64,000 nucleotides of DNA from Rhyacichthys aspro (GCA_036850595.1 CM072148.1:7243118-7307117); one strand, 5' to 3'; positions 36,881 through 48,806 are shown, counted from the stretch's first letter. Translations and numbers: made by a program. The notes: generated by a model from the letters alone, not told the origin.

Positions 36881-37850
36881 TACAATAAAAACACTGTATC
36901 TGACTTCAGAAAGCTTCATGCATCTCCGTTCTGAGAAACTGTGAACAATCTGTGCACACTTTTCTTTTCTTTTCTTATAATGTCAGCTTTTACAAGTTTG
37001 TGCAACCACTCCCTTTTTAATCGTCTGAACATGAGCCAACAAGAGCACATCCAGTGGAGACAGTTTAGTGTCTGAAAGCAGCCATCTTCTGCCATAACTC
37101 CAGGGTTGTGTCAAATGGGAAGTAGTCTGCAGAGATGCCTGGACCTCCCTCTCCCCAGACAGCTCATCCAGGAGAATACACAGGCATAATGGAGCCTGAA
37201 TTATGGAAAGAATGGTGTGAAAGGATGCTCTTTTCTCTACAAAAAGAGGTGTATAGGAAGTGTACAGTAAAAAGAGGATGGGTTAGATGTATTTTCAGAC
37301 CCTCATCAGGATCTTAGCAACGTAATTTTGAACATACTTCTGAATAGCCCAGCCTTTTAAAGAGGAATAGACTTTTTTGTCAAGAGGTTATGGACAAAAA
37401 TAGGTTTAACGTGAGCCTGTTGAGCTCATAGTTATAGGAATGGAAGTTATAGCAATGGAAATGTCACACTTTCTGACGACCTGATCCTGACGGAGCAAAT
37501 GCAGATAGAACAGGGTTGGGCCTAGGACTGATCCTTGAGGGACTACACAGGTGAGTCTCTAATCTCTTGTCTTCTTACGCTACAAACTCTGTTCTCTCCT
37601 CGACAGACACCAAGTACGAACTCCAACAGTGCAGAAATACAGCTTTAACATAGTATCTTCCAGGTCTACACTGAGCTCCACCCATTGCATCGGAAAAGTA
37701 CACAGTAGGAAGCATTCGATTGTGTTTTGCTTACAGAATTTGGAATTTAAATCTGTGGGAGATAATGGTAACAGTCATCCAGGTGTGTTTTTGAAGCTCT
37801 CTGTGTATCTCTTCATCCCTTGGTGTGGTGCAGAGCTGGAGTCATGGCGG
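36881..37850. other. Gene-free stretch
   Basis: 37320-37560 has repeat-like character (the phrase 'gggcctaggactgatccttg' recalls interspersed repeats), but I cannot name a family. No gene is seen. Confidence 0.35.
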
Positions 37851-38300
37851 TGATGGTGGCAGTGGGCTGGAGGTTGCCACAGAGCTGCCGTGATGAGCTT
37901 GTCCAGGTGAAAGGGTAATTGCTTCAAAAGAGATCAGAGCGAGGCTGTGACCGGCGCGAGGGAGGGCTCAACTCCTCTGAGAGAGAAGGAGAGAGAGGAC
38001 TTTCCACTGCCTCCCCATCCATCCTTCTCCCTTCCTCACCTTTAGCTCCTAGCTCCCGCTGTCTCGTCTCCCCTCCTCTTTCCTCCCTTCAAAGCACCAC
38101 TCGGCAGACTCTTCACAAATTACAATTGCTCAGGGTTTAGGCAATTTGCGGAAATGCCGGGCCGGCATGTAAGGATTGAAGGTGGAGGTTGGGACTGCAG
38201 GGTGAGCCTTAGGGAGGAATGGAATGAAATTACCAATTCAATAGCAAAAGCATGGCCCAACAGAGGCTAACCATGGATAGAAAATGAGGATTATCCCATT
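37850..38300. promoter_or_regulatory. Candidate regulatory block
   Basis: A repeat-poor, GC-balanced segment with a CT-rich middle (38010-38090) and ACAAATTACAATTGCTCAGG / GGCAATTTGCGG cores near 38115-38145. Confidence 0.3.
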
Positions 38301-40150
38301 TTAGGAAGGAACAACTACGAGTACAGCAAGTCTTAGTCAACGTAAACGTAAACCTCTGTGTTTGTTTTAGGAAGAGAGACTGGTGATAACCTTATTCTTG
38401 TAATAGTTTCTGGATGATGACATTTGGTCACAAAGCTGAGGCAAGGTCTGAGTAAACTTCAAAGACTGACACAGAAAAGTAACAGTGAATATGTTTATCA
38501 CAAGAACTAGACAAGCTTAATTTGAGAAAACATTGCCTTTTTTATTTATTTTTATTTTTATTTTTTTATTCTCTGTTTATTCTCTGTTGTCAAGCTGCAG
38601 TGTTTAGCTCCACTTTTTAAAAACTGCACTGATGGAAGCCCAATTAAAGATTTACCAAACAATGGAAATGCCCTAAAAGTAGGCCTCACTGACCGACTCC
38701 AGGAAGGTTTGGGCACTGCTTACTAAGAAGTAAAAAGTAGTCACCCAAAAATTACTCAAGTGAGAGTAAAAAAGTCTACTGTTTGATTGTAATGTCTGAT
38801 TTATTTTTTAGAAATGATGAAATCAGACAGACAAAAATACTAAATAATGTTCAAATTCTGGTATTTCCCAATTATTAAATAAAAAAAAGAAAAAAACATC
38901 TTTACAAAATTACAAATTAAGGCTGAAGAAAACACAAATTTCCAAATCTCACTGTTTCATAACATAAAGCTGTTGAAACAAATGCCTTCATATGTTTCAA
39001 CAGTGCACCATTTTATACATCTGCTCTTTTGTGTAAGTGGGGTGTTCATCTTCTGTTTCAACACTGGAGACAGTTTCTTCTGACATTTTTAATGTGTGGT
39101 TCCTGTCATGTCCTAGTCATGTGACTGCATGGCTACTTCTGATTGGTGAAACGCAGGCATCTGGTAGGTCCACTAGTGGCATTTCTCTGGCAAAAATAAA
39201 GCATAGAATGTGTAAAATAAAAAGTACCTGGTCAATTGTAGCAGTGTAAGAGTCGCGTTTCTTCTTCACAAATCTACTCAAGCAAAAGCAAAACGTATAC
39301 ACAAAATATAGTAATGGCTGAGCTCCCCTCCCAAATATATCAACTCTGACAATAGTGTTCATCATATTATCAATATAACTGACAAAATATTATCATAACA
39401 CACTTTTTAAATGCACATGAACACTGTATTGTTCTGTTGTCCTTACTCAGCTGTTATGTCATCTTTTACACTGAGGATGCCATCTTCACAGTTCACGCAA
39501 AAATGGAGCAGGTGTCAAAATCAGATAAAAAAACCCTCACAGCTGAGGAAGCGTTTTCATGCCGTGAGAATGCTGTCTTTGTCTAACTCAATGTCCAGAC
39601 AGGTGACAAATTTGTGTCAAGACACAAAGTTACTCCCTACTTAATCTAGTTTAACTGGAGCTAAGTGAGTTTGGGAAAAAAAGTTGTATGAAAATAAAAT
39701 TTGGTTTAACATTAAGTACTGAAAAATACAACTGCTTTACAAACGAGGTCTAGAGCTTTTCAAAATGAAAGTTAACTGTTCAATACAGGAGGTACTTTCT
39801 CCCTGGATCAAGAATATTTATAATATTTTATTTTTGGAAAGATTTGACATGGTATTGGACTCACAGAAATATATATTACTCAGTCTCATGGCTCATGAGA
39901 ACAGCTCTTCTTCTTTCAAATAACCGCTGTCTGCTCTGAGGACATTTGTGATTTTCCCACATGATCATAAGATAAAAGGTGGGCTTTGGGCTGACAATTG
40001 ATTTCAGAGTTTTCCATTTGACTGTGGAGGGCAGAACAAGTGAAAAGACGATTGTTAGAGTCAGATAATGTATCCCCGTCCTGTCTTCTCTGCTCATCAC
40101 TAGAGACACATGATCACAGACTTTTCCAACTTGATGTACTTGTAAATATT
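38301..40150. other. Gene-free stretch
   Basis: AT-rich, with T/A low complexity at 38538-38580 and A-rich tracts near 38880. Short frames without a motif. Nothing is recognised. Confidence 0.45.
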
Positions 40151-40960
40151 TGCTTAAGTGCACCTTACGTTTCCTGGAGTAACCCTGGGATTATGTAAAA
40201 GCACTGTGCTGTACCTAAATACACACCAGTCATTACCCGTTGAGCCAGAGTTTGACAGCCGACCGTCAAAACCCTGACACCGAGTCTCCCAGCTGGAATG
40301 ACGTGAAAAACAAGCATAAGCTAATCCTAATGCAAAGCGTTGAATTTGATGAATCGCAATCATCCTGCGTGGCGTGATGAATGGCGCCGATGCTAACTAT
40401 GACCATTCATCAAGGCTCCATCAGTTATCCGAAGGTGGCTTAATGTTTCATCCACTCAGACCCGAGAGCGCGGACAGCCATCGCTCATCACGGCCGACTG
40501 GGAGACCCTCACATACATTTCAATCTTGTCTTGTCATCTCCCCCTCAGGCACATGCACGCACTGCCTCCAAATCATCATTTTTATCAGCCTCGGTAAACC
40601 TTGCACCTAGGACCACGTTCAGGATGCAGATTTTTATGGACTGGTGAAAAATAAAATGGGTCCCGAGGAGTGAGCCGGGCTGTTTGTTTGTGTGTTAATG
40701 CGGTTTTGGCTCGGATGTGGACGGCTGAAGGAGCAGCAGCAATGACAGGAGGTCTTTCAGCGCCGTGCTTACAGTAAATTAGCATTCTAGTCGCGCCGCG
40801 CATTTAGCACTTTGCGATTGGGTTCAGCGAAGGCCTTGCCCAGTCTGTCCCTGGGGAAACGACGGCAGCTCGAGCGCTGCACGATGGGCGGGACCAGCCT
40901 GTCAAAATTAGATAATAAAGCACCGTGCCGCTGGCGGATAAATGTGTGTGAGAGGGCATC
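40150..40960. promoter_or_regulatory. Candidate conserved regulatory cluster
   Basis: Long, repeat-free, CpG-bearing sequence with many transcription-factor-like cores: GGAATGACGTGAAAAAC (CRE half) near 40294, AGCTAATCCTAATGC near 40319, GATGAATCGCAATCATCC near 40348, GTGATGAATGGCGCC near 40374 and AAATTAGATAATAAAGC near 40905. It looks like a compact array of conserved elements. The open frames here lack domains. Confidence 0.4.
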
Positions 40961-41011
40961 CATCTTGCAGGAGTGTAGCTGAAGAGGATGCTGCTAAATG
41001 ACAGTGAGGGC

Positions 41012-41037
41012 TCTGTGTGTATGTGTGTGTGTGTGTA
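41012..41037. repeat. GT microsatellite
   Basis: GTGTGTATGTGTGTGTGTGT-type array. Confidence 0.9.
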
Positions 41038-43042
41038 CAATCCTGCATGAGCTCAGTAGTGCTTGCAGAAAATACTCCAGTAAGAAACCTGTAAAAATTT
41101 GGGGTTTTATTAAGAAAGCAGCAAAACACAACAAAAGAAGAAAGAAGACGTTTTCTAATTAATAATCTGTTTCCAATATTTTTCTGCAGCTAAGCGAGTT
41201 ACTTTTTTTTTCAAATTTATATAAAATTTGCTATTTTTTTTAATTCAGTTTTCCTATCTGCAAACAAAGGCTCTGTGTGTGAATTAGTTTTCATCAAAGT
41301 GAGCACTTTTGAGTGTATGCCATGTTAGAAACCAGCCTTTTTGGAAGTTGATAGAGGCTCACATGTGGATTTTTATGGTTTGTACATTGCTAAGAAAAAG
41401 GCAAGAAGCTGAAAGAAAGATCACAAATAAAAAGATGGAACAACTTGGACATTGAAGAGCAGAGAGAGAAAGACAGGAACCTAGAGATGCAGAGATGAAG
41501 GAAATTAAATGTCGGCCAGGCACTTAACCTTTTCCTAATAATGTGTGGCCTGCTGAACCAGCACACTGCCTGATGTTTTATCAATACTCCTAATTAATGT
41601 GCAGCTGCCATATTTTTGACAGTATTTATACAATATGGCTGAGTAATGCAATCAATAATATTCCTATTTATATTCCATATACCTCTTACTTTTTAATGTG
41701 TATGCGCTCCACTGCTTCAGCTTTCTGCCAAAGTTAGAAGACACTTCAAAGCTCCATGTTTTGTGACTTTACGGTTGAGTTGTTACAGTAGCATAAAGTA
41801 GAACTGTTTCGATATGTGAAATATCCACATCTATATTTCATGTCCATGTTACAGTGCTATATACACGATTTATACGCTCACTACAGAAAAATAAGCTTCA
41901 CTTGATCAAAGATTTTACTGATACATCTTTTGAGGGCTGGTATTACACCAAATCTGAGACAAAGTTGGACATTCCATTGTTATTTTCCAAATGAAAAACT
42001 AAATTCAAAGCCTTTAGTTTCATTAAAAAAAAACATTTTAAGGAAAGTAAAGGCAAAATCAAAAAGTTTGCTCCGAGCCCAAACTGTTTTCCTCGGGCAG
42101 ACTGTCTGAGAGCCTCAGGCCCTGAGCCAGCTCACTGTCTCCTTTAGTCTTCAGTGGAGCAGACAAAAGGCCTGCCTAAGGATTCACTGACGTTACTAAA
42201 AGGTCAGAGAGGTTGCTGCTGAGATCACATGGTCCTACATCTAGATGCAAAAATGACACCATTCAACCCATTGTGACCCAAGTCACGAGATAATCAAGTG
42301 TTTGTGTTGTCATCAAGTCACCCTGATGCAGCACATGTGAGTCCACTGAGTTTGACTTTAACACCAGTCTTCACCTGCATCACTTTTCTTTTTCAGACCT
42401 TTCTTTTTCCTTTTCACTTCCCACAGACTCCTGAGTTAACCTACTTCTTATTTCGATAAGTTTAGGCAAGTCTTTTTGATTTTAGCTCAGGCACGACAGG
42501 AACTAAGAGTGTATTTAAACTTGTTCTCTGGTTCGATCCAATTCCGTTGCAGGACACTCCCGGTCGTCTGCTCTGTCCCAGTGGCATTTTTATCACTGGA
42601 ACAACTGACACAAGATGTTTGTTAAGAGGCAAAGTAGACGGTGCTGTCAGAGGAGAGTGTGTGGATAAGAGCTCAGTCTGAGTAGACCTGAAGTTATCTT
42701 AGAGACAAAACAACACAATAAAGAAAATGGTGCTGAATGCATTTGGTTTTTGTTTGTTTTTCCTGCAAACTCAGCCCTCAGGAAACTATTAATTCACATC
42801 ATTTTACTGTAAGATGCATGTGGCTATTATCTATGACCAAAAACCTGAGGTCAAGGTTCCAAGATATGTCATACTTACCCAACCCACACCTTACCGCTCC
42901 AATGGAAATCTGCCTTTAGACTTGATGAGGTCCCTTTGTTCTGGATTAAACAGGTGGAATTAGTCACTTGATTTTTTTTGTCTTCAGGGAACATTGTTGA
43001 ATATAGAATTGACTTTTTATCTCAATCTAAAAGTCTATTCAA
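41038..43042. other. Gene-free stretch
   Basis: AT-rich non-coding sequence with short frames only. No repeat family member or regulatory island is obvious. Confidence 0.45.
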
Positions 43043-43437
43043 ATCCTACGTTTTATTTTCCATTATGAACAGCCCTCTTCTTCTTGATTAATGTCCTTTT
43101 CAGAAAAGTGCTGCTAATGGCTCTTTAAATGCTCCTCTTCCTCACCAGGCTACAGGTCTCTGTTTCTCTCATCTCAGTCAAACAGGTTTGTACAACACAG
43201 GTGAGGTTGTCTTACTGCCACGCACTTCTTTACAGACTTTGCCCTTGTGTTCATCTCTAATACGTGGTGAGAGGAGGTTTGCTGCGTGTTCTTCGAGGTG
43301 CTTGTGGTCATCCGGTTGAAGAGATTGCTGTCTCTCTGTGGATAGGTGGTTTAATAAAGAGGACTCTGGAACCACACAATACACATTCTCCACATTTTAG
43401 CCACGGCACAAGGATGAGTGACGGTTCACAAACAGGT
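43043..43437. repeat. 395-bp direct duplication, copy A
   Basis: Matches 49704-50098 over 395 bases without indels. I counted three substitutions, about 99% identity. Beyond the right edge (ACAAACAGGT) the two loci still align but at only about 70% (GAATGTAGATTTACTAAA here against GAATGCTGTTTTAGTAAA), so a longer old duplication has a sharply bounded young core. It carries 71-codon minus-strand and 69-codon plus-strand frames, the latter reading MSDGSQTG near its end, and both remain open in both copies. I do not recognise a product. No TG...CA ends or target duplications support an LTR. Confidence 0.85.
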
Positions 43438-44020
43438 CGTGAAGAAGAGAATGTAGATTTACTAAATGTTTAGGCCCCTTTTTACTGAATTCCTGAAACG
43501 GTATTTGCAGCAGGATACAGTGCATGCAGCGGGCTATTGTTGTATTTCTCTCCAGGTTTATCTTATCTGGAGGCCCATTGCTGTCATAAAGCACAGAACA
43601 GGGAGACGCATGGCAGGGCCGGGTGGTCATCTATCACCTGCACCTACTGCTAAGGTGCCTCAGAGTGGTCCAGCTGAGATTCAATTCCAGTCACACACGT
43701 GTTTCCTGTAAATGACCCCGTCTGTGGATCTACCGCTGCTGGATTTAGAGGAACTTGTTGAAGAAGATATGTTTACGTTATTTAAGTTGTTTACCTAAAC
43801 TTTGAAAGGGTTACGAATTGTCCTGTGTCAGTTTAATGAGCTAGAATTAAGTAAAATTAAGTTATATCCCATCTATTCCAGTGTAGCTGCAGCAAGGGGA
43901 CCTCTTCTTGAATTTTCTTGAACAAGTATCTTGGTCGTGGCACTGACTGGAGAATTAACCTATAGAGTGCATGTTTCTGAAGTTTATGAAGTCTGCTCAT
44001 ACATCACCTGGCAAAAACAA
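43438..44020. other. Gene-free stretch, diverged paralog of 50099 onward at its start
   Basis: 43450-43530 aligns loosely with about 50120-50190, including GGTATTTGCAGCAGGATA against CTGTTTCTGCAGAAGGATA. The rest is unremarkable. Confidence 0.4.
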
Positions 44021-44572
44021 GGGCCCTGTACTACGAAGCTACTTGAACCTACCTGGACATGTCTCTTTTACCCTGTTTAGACTAAGCCCTAACAATCCCT
44101 CGGTTCCTCTGTGGAGCTGAGAGGGCTAAGACTAAAAACCAGAAAGAAGTATGGAGTCTACTGTTAAAACATTACATTTAAACAATCATCACTGAGTCCA
44201 TTCAACATTATTTTAAACTTTTAAACATTATCATAAACCGCAACTTCATATTATTTCAGGTTACAACACTGCAAGCCAAACTTTATGCTCGCTGTAGGTT
44301 CATGCTCAGCTGCCCCTAGTACATGTACTTTCAATCTCTGCACAACATCTTTCTTCTCCTACGCGACACTGGCAGCTCATGATTTAAAAAAGACTAAAAG
44401 GCCCTTTTTGAGAAGCAGGTTGAGAATCCAAATTCAGAGTTTGGAAAATTTGGGTTTTTTTTTTTTAATCTAAACTCTGAGTCAGTTACTGAGGAAACGT
44501 ACTCTGTGGTTGCTTGTTTAGTGCCGACTCCACCTGTTCCACAGAGCAACCCAGGGTTCTTGAAACAGGGCC
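44021..44572. mobile_element. Degenerate Harbinger-like MITE
   Basis: The left end reads GGGCCCTGTACTACGAAGCT. The reverse complement of the right end reads GGCCCTGTTTCAAGAACCCT. The interior has ACTCTGAGTCAGTTACTGAG near 44475, a phrase typical of PIF/Harbinger-derived fish MITEs. No intact 3-bp duplication is visible. It is an old copy with no coding content. Confidence 0.5.
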
Positions 44573-45640
44573 ACAGTCACATGGTGGAGTATGTGTCAAA
44601 CCCAGTCTCCACATGAAGAACCATCAAAATTAGCCCCATTTATCAACAGGACCGCAAGTGCTTCATCCGTGCAGTCCTCCTGGAAACCGCTCACCGACGT
44701 TCAGGACTCAAGGACGACATATGAAAACAAATACAGAGGTCGTCCCATATTCTTCTGCTGACCACCTCCCGCTTTCATTGGCCAAATTCTCAACCAGCAC
44801 CAAGATGTCTGCTACTTCTCTGAATCCCACGTATCCTCCACCCTGCAGACCGGCAGGTAATGATGAGTGCCAGTCCAGAACTTCTGTAAAGTCTCTTCAG
44901 GGGTGACCTTTACAACTTTGAGAGCTACCTCAAACCAACACCTATAAACCATATGAAAGATCAACTGTTCAAACGTAGTGCCAGTCGAATACTGTGCCAG
45001 TCGCCGCTGTGTGATGCCTTTGGTCCTAACGTCACTGTCGAGGGATGGAACTGGGCTAAAAAAGGTTCCAATGTCAACTTGACCTGAGCGGCAGAGGCTT
45101 GTGGTAAGAAAAGCCATGAGGTGGTCAAGTCAACTTCTCAAGACTAAAGAGATCTGGGACTATAAACTATAGACTGTAAAAGACTAGAAAGAAGAAAACA
45201 CTCAGGACAACACTGAGGTTTGGGTAAAATACAAACTAAATACAAAGAGAGACTGCAGCTAATGCAGAGAGTAGCGTTTAAAGCTGATTTATGAGACGGA
45301 AGAGTCAGAAAACACTCGTCCTTCTGTGATACAAGACTGTGGAGTCGGCCGAGGAGCTGACGAACATGTCCCTCTTAATGGTCCAGGACAAAACATTTGT
45401 ACCTTTTTTTAAAGGTCAAGAGCTGAAGTCAGTGTCAAGATGTGCTGCAAAAACTATTTCAAAGATAATACAATCAGTTGCCATAAAAAACATACTTTCT
45501 CTATATCAATCATTTCAGATTTTGTATTTTTATTAGGCGTACGTATATGCAAGCAATGTCAGCTTTCTATAGATTTTTGTTTTGTCAGAGGCTGCACTAT
45601 TAAATCTGTTAAACATTGAACCATCATCATTTTTGGGAAT
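44573..45640. other. Gene-free stretch with one unassigned open frame
   Basis: A 101-codon minus-strand frame at 44812-45117 has fairly even amino-acid use (for example LIFHMVYRCWFEVALKVVK) but no domain or splice context that I recognise, and I give it low odds of being real. The rest is plain. Confidence 0.35.
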
Positions 45641-45649
45641 TGTGGCTGA

Positions 45650-45765
45650 GACAGGCATTTTTTATGGCTCGGACTCCGACTTGGACACGTTCATACTCAG
45701 ACACATGGACTCGTGACTCAACTTGGACCTGATGACTTGGACTCGACACTGACTCCATCACATGA
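45650..45765. repeat. GACTCG/GACTTGG-rich repeat
   Basis: Repeated phrases GGACTCCGACTTGGACAC, GACTCAACTTGGACC and GACTTGGACTCGACACTGAC. A short, degenerate low-complexity repeat. Confidence 0.6.
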
Positions 45766-46140
45766 TTGATTATTGCATTGTGTCACTGTTTTCCTGTTTT
45801 TAGTCATCTGTGGTCGTACCATTTCGAGTTCAATCGGCAGAAACCTTATTTAAGGGGTCTGTTGTTTTAAATGCACCAAACATGGCAGTAGTTAACACGT
45901 CCTCAAAGACCATTATCAAACACAACTACATACTTTAAACACCTCCATCAGCATCACAGGACAGAATGGACTGTTCTTTAAAGCTCCTCTACCTGATTTT
46001 CTTCATGTCTCAGACGCCACTCACTCCTAACAGCAGCCAACGGACATTTCCTAGTTTTCTTTTATATAAAAAAGAAAAACTGAAACTTTTTCTCCTCCAC
46101 AAAATACATTACACCAAACTGAAGTTTAGCTCTGTCTTAA

Positions 46141-46158
46141 AGGTCCCATATTATGCTA
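46141..46158 (+). repeat. Left terminal inverted repeat of the Kolobok-like element
   Basis: AGGTCCCATATTATGCTA, identical to the reverse complement of 48953-48970, with TTAA immediately to its left. Confidence 0.95.
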
Positions 46159-46321
46159 TTTTGAACTTTATACAGTGTATTTTGGATACATTTAGGTTAC
46201 CATATCACCTTCTGCAACATGAAACACTCAATAAGTATCTTATACAAGCGGTCTGAATGAGCTCTCATCATGAGTCCAAAGTGAACGGTCTGATTTGGGG
46301 CTGTCACTTTAAGGCTCAGCT

Positions 46322-46360
46322 CTTCCGTGTTGGCTCCGCCCACTTCCTGTCTGACGTCAC
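46322..46360 (+). promoter_or_regulatory. Putative promoter of the P2X7-like transposon gene
   Basis: Within 40 bases lie CTTCCGTG (ETS-like), CTCCGCCC (GC box), CTTCCTG (ETS) and a perfect CRE, TGACGTCA, at 46352-46359. The predicted ATG is at 46433, about 75 bases downstream. The same CRE plus ETS pairing is mirrored at the other end. Confidence 0.55.
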
Positions 46361-46432
46361 GTTACCTCTACGTACGCCGCTGGAAACAGACTGAAGTAAA
46401 CACGGTACATCGTAGTAATAACTTTTTCAGCA

Positions 46433-47462
46433 ATGGCTTTGAGAGTAAATGAGCCGTATATCTTCGACCCAGAGTCTGACTCTGAGTTCGAAGAACATGA
46501 GCAAACACAAAGACCTCGAAGGCTTCTACAAGACGTTTCTGCTTGGTAAATGAGAAACTATTTATTGTGTATGTTTCTATGGTGTAGCCCGTAGCATAGC
46601 GCGTGTTAACTGCTTCTGTTTATCGGTGCACATGTGGAAATGACCGTACAATGCCTACTGAAGTTGAGAATGTATGCTGCCTGGAGACTCCTAAGGAGCT
46701 GGTGTGCAGTGTATTGAAAGAACTATAATAAAGTAGCCTAGCAATATGTAGAGCTATGCAGTAATATTTGTGTAATAAAGTTTCAACTATTATGCCTGTC
46801 TTACCACGTTATGTTGTTTTCAAATAGACTATGGTGCACACCCATACTTACAGGCTTACAGCACAAGACTGCTGATGTTATAATAAAATGCTATGAATGA
46901 TAGCATTCCTGCAACCTTGTAGTAAAATGAAAACTACATGTAATTAGTTTTGTAAATGTAAATGCAGCTTTACATTACTGTAAATACTGATCATCATTTT
47001 TCATTTTTAGGTTTTAAGGCAAATAAATCAGCTTCTTGCTCCTCCTCCGTGTATTACAGCACATCCTGGCCTGGAGGCCAACTGCTTGAACATATATACT
47101 CTTCAAAATATAAATAACATTTATCGTACAGACTATGGACCAGTTAAAAGAAGAACAGAAGAAGAGTAAGTGCTAATTTAAAAGACTGGTGTAATTCCAA
47201 TCATACATTTTTTATTATAAAATCCACATAAATACAAATTATTTAGGTTTTGCTAAGGAGCATATCGCCAAACATCTTTGTCTCTTCTTCCAGGCGACTC
47301 AGGTTTGTTGCATGCAGGAGTTTTGTGAGCTGGTGCTGGGGATTTCTCGGAGCAAGCATCAGAGTGGTCATTCCCTCCTGTGTGCTCCTATTTGTAGTGG
47401 CAACAGCTGCTTGGACACCTGTGATAGAACAACAGCAGTGTGTCACATTTAAAGATGATTAA
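46433..47462 (+). CDS. P2X7 C-terminal (ballast) domain-like zinc protein, transposon-borne, 4 exons
   Basis: Predicted exons are 46433-46545, 46626-46701, 47011-47165 and 47294-47462. They sum to 513 nt with phases 2, 0 and 2, giving 170 residues and a clean stop. Exon 1 gives MALRVNEPYIFDPESDSEFE, the family's N-terminal E-P-Y-x-F-[ED]-P-E motif. Exon 2 gives W-C-T-C-G then MPTEVENVCC, matching WCxCGxCxxMPTxxExxCC. Exon 3 gives CITAHPG, CLN and YRTDYG. Exon 4 gives FVSWCWGFLG then IRVVIPSC. This is the zinc-binding cytoplasmic domain of P2X7 receptors (Pfam P2RX7_C), here without channel segments. Oddities: intron 1 ends in CG where AG is expected, the donor of intron 2 is weak (GTGTGC), the third Cys of WCxCGxC is Asp, and the C-terminus diverges after IRVVIPSC. 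A poly(A) signal AATAAA follows near 47612. Its role in transposition is unknown. Confidence 0.65.
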
Positions 47463-47906
47463 GTGAGCTAAATCAACATGAAAAACATACATTAGTATGT
47501 AACATTGAACATTTCTGTCTCCTGCTCTTCACCAAGTCTGGAAGAGGCACATCAGGTTATATCAGGCTGTTTGTTGTAATTTGTAAAGAATGTACATACA
47601 CTATATGCAAAATGAATAAAAAAGGTACTGGGAAACTGGCTTCGTACTGGGGACATGTATTCATCTTGTGTACAAGCTGTTCTGATCTAACAGACAGTGC
47701 TATTTCTTTCTTCATTGAATTGTTGTAAAATAACATACTTCTAATCTGATAAAGTATTGACTACTTGTAGCTCTAATGCTGTATGGATGCCTGATGAAAT
47801 GCATGACTAAAAACACACCAAAGACCTACATTTTTGTGTGTACTCTTATGTTGTTGTTCATTTTTTGTATAATTCATATGATCTGGGTTTTTGTTGGATT
47901 GTTTAC
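47463..47906. other. Interior of the transposon between the two convergent genes
   Basis: Holds the AATAAA downstream of the plus-strand gene (near 47612). Later exons of the minus-strand THAP gene may lie here, but I cannot place them. At 444 bases it is too short for a transposase catalytic domain. Confidence 0.5.
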
Positions 47907-48640
47907 CTTTACTTCTGAAGTGGTGTAACCTCAGACTGCTTGCAGATAACTGTGTAGCCACAGATCTAGTTAGCACCAATGCAGAGGTTGCCTGTACATT
48001 TACTGCTGCTTCTGGTTGGTAAAATGTATGTTCTGTGGAGCTGGATGATTCTTGAGAAGTGCTCTGGAAAATACAATAGATACTCAGTTGTCATTGTCTA
48101 ACCTAAGAGCGTGATAAGAAACGAGGGTCAAACACATCTAACCCTATTCACACACACTGTTAGCATAACAACAGTAAGACGACGGTCTAATCAACTAGAC
48201 AATGTGACTACAACCTACAGACACTTTTCACACCTCGTTGTTTTTGCCGTGAAAAGGTAACAGCCGCTAATTATCAAAATGTGCTTTAGCAACATGAGCA
48301 GCAGTTTTGCGTTTTATAAAGAATGAAAACAAAGATATTATCTTTAAACATAAGCTGTACAAAACTCGAAACTATACAAAACTCTACTCGAAATTATCAT
48401 TAGCAATATAGTAGTACTTACTGCTCTGGGCTCCTCTTCGGTGTCTTTTATAGTGGGATTAGCACCCTTTTTTAAAATTTTGGACCATGTTGAGGTTTTG
48501 AAGCAGTCTTCAGTGAAGTGTTGGTTACAGACAAAAACCTGTTTGGCTACTTTACCCTGGGAGTTTCGAATAATAAACTCCAACCACTTCTTACATGTTA
48601 ATTCTTTTTTGGGAGAGAAAACAACGCAGTAAAACTCCCA
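47907..48640 (-). pseudogene. THAP-domain protein, 5' part of a Kolobok-type transposase gene
   Basis: The first exon, read on the minus strand, runs from about 48640 to 48422. It contains the THAP C-terminal half: KKWLEFI, then C-N-Q-H-F (the C-x2-H zinc ligands), EDCF and L-K-K-G-A-N-P-T-I in the position of the closing AVPTIF motif. It ends at a perfect donor GTAAGT (48416-48421), phase 0. The second exon, 48063 to 47907, follows acceptor TTTTCCAG in phase 0, reads TQLSASSLRLHHFRSK, a phrase typical of fish THAP transposon proteins, and ends at donor GTAAAC. Upstream, an A6 run near 48605 separates two frames and the N-terminal Cys pair is not evident, so a frameshift is possible. No catalytic core was found. 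THAP domains bind the element's own ends. Confidence 0.6.
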
Positions 48641-48759
48641 CAGCCGAATGTTGCTGACGGTAAGTAAGCTAACACAGTAGCAGCAATGCTTCTCTGTGTC
48701 TGAGCTGCGGAGTACGGCACTTGTTGACAGTGCAGGAGAAAGGGGCAGGAGGAGTGTGG

Positions 48760-48806
48760 AGGAGCACTTCCTGGAGAGGAGTGGTTTATTTCACTTATTG
48801 ACGTCA
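48760..48806 (-). promoter_or_regulatory. Putative promoter of the THAP gene
   Basis: Contains CACTTCCTGG (ETS-like, near 48764) and a perfect CRE, TGACGTCA, at 48799-48806. It lies about 165 bases inside the right end and so mirrors the left-end promoter. Confidence 0.45.

Noticed and set aside
44812..45117. 101-codon minus-strand open frame
   Set aside because: Fairly even amino-acid use, but no domain, no splice context and no second copy in the window.
47243..47446. 67-codon minus-strand frame inside the transposon
   Set aside because: Antisense shadow of exon 4 of the P2X7-tail-like gene.
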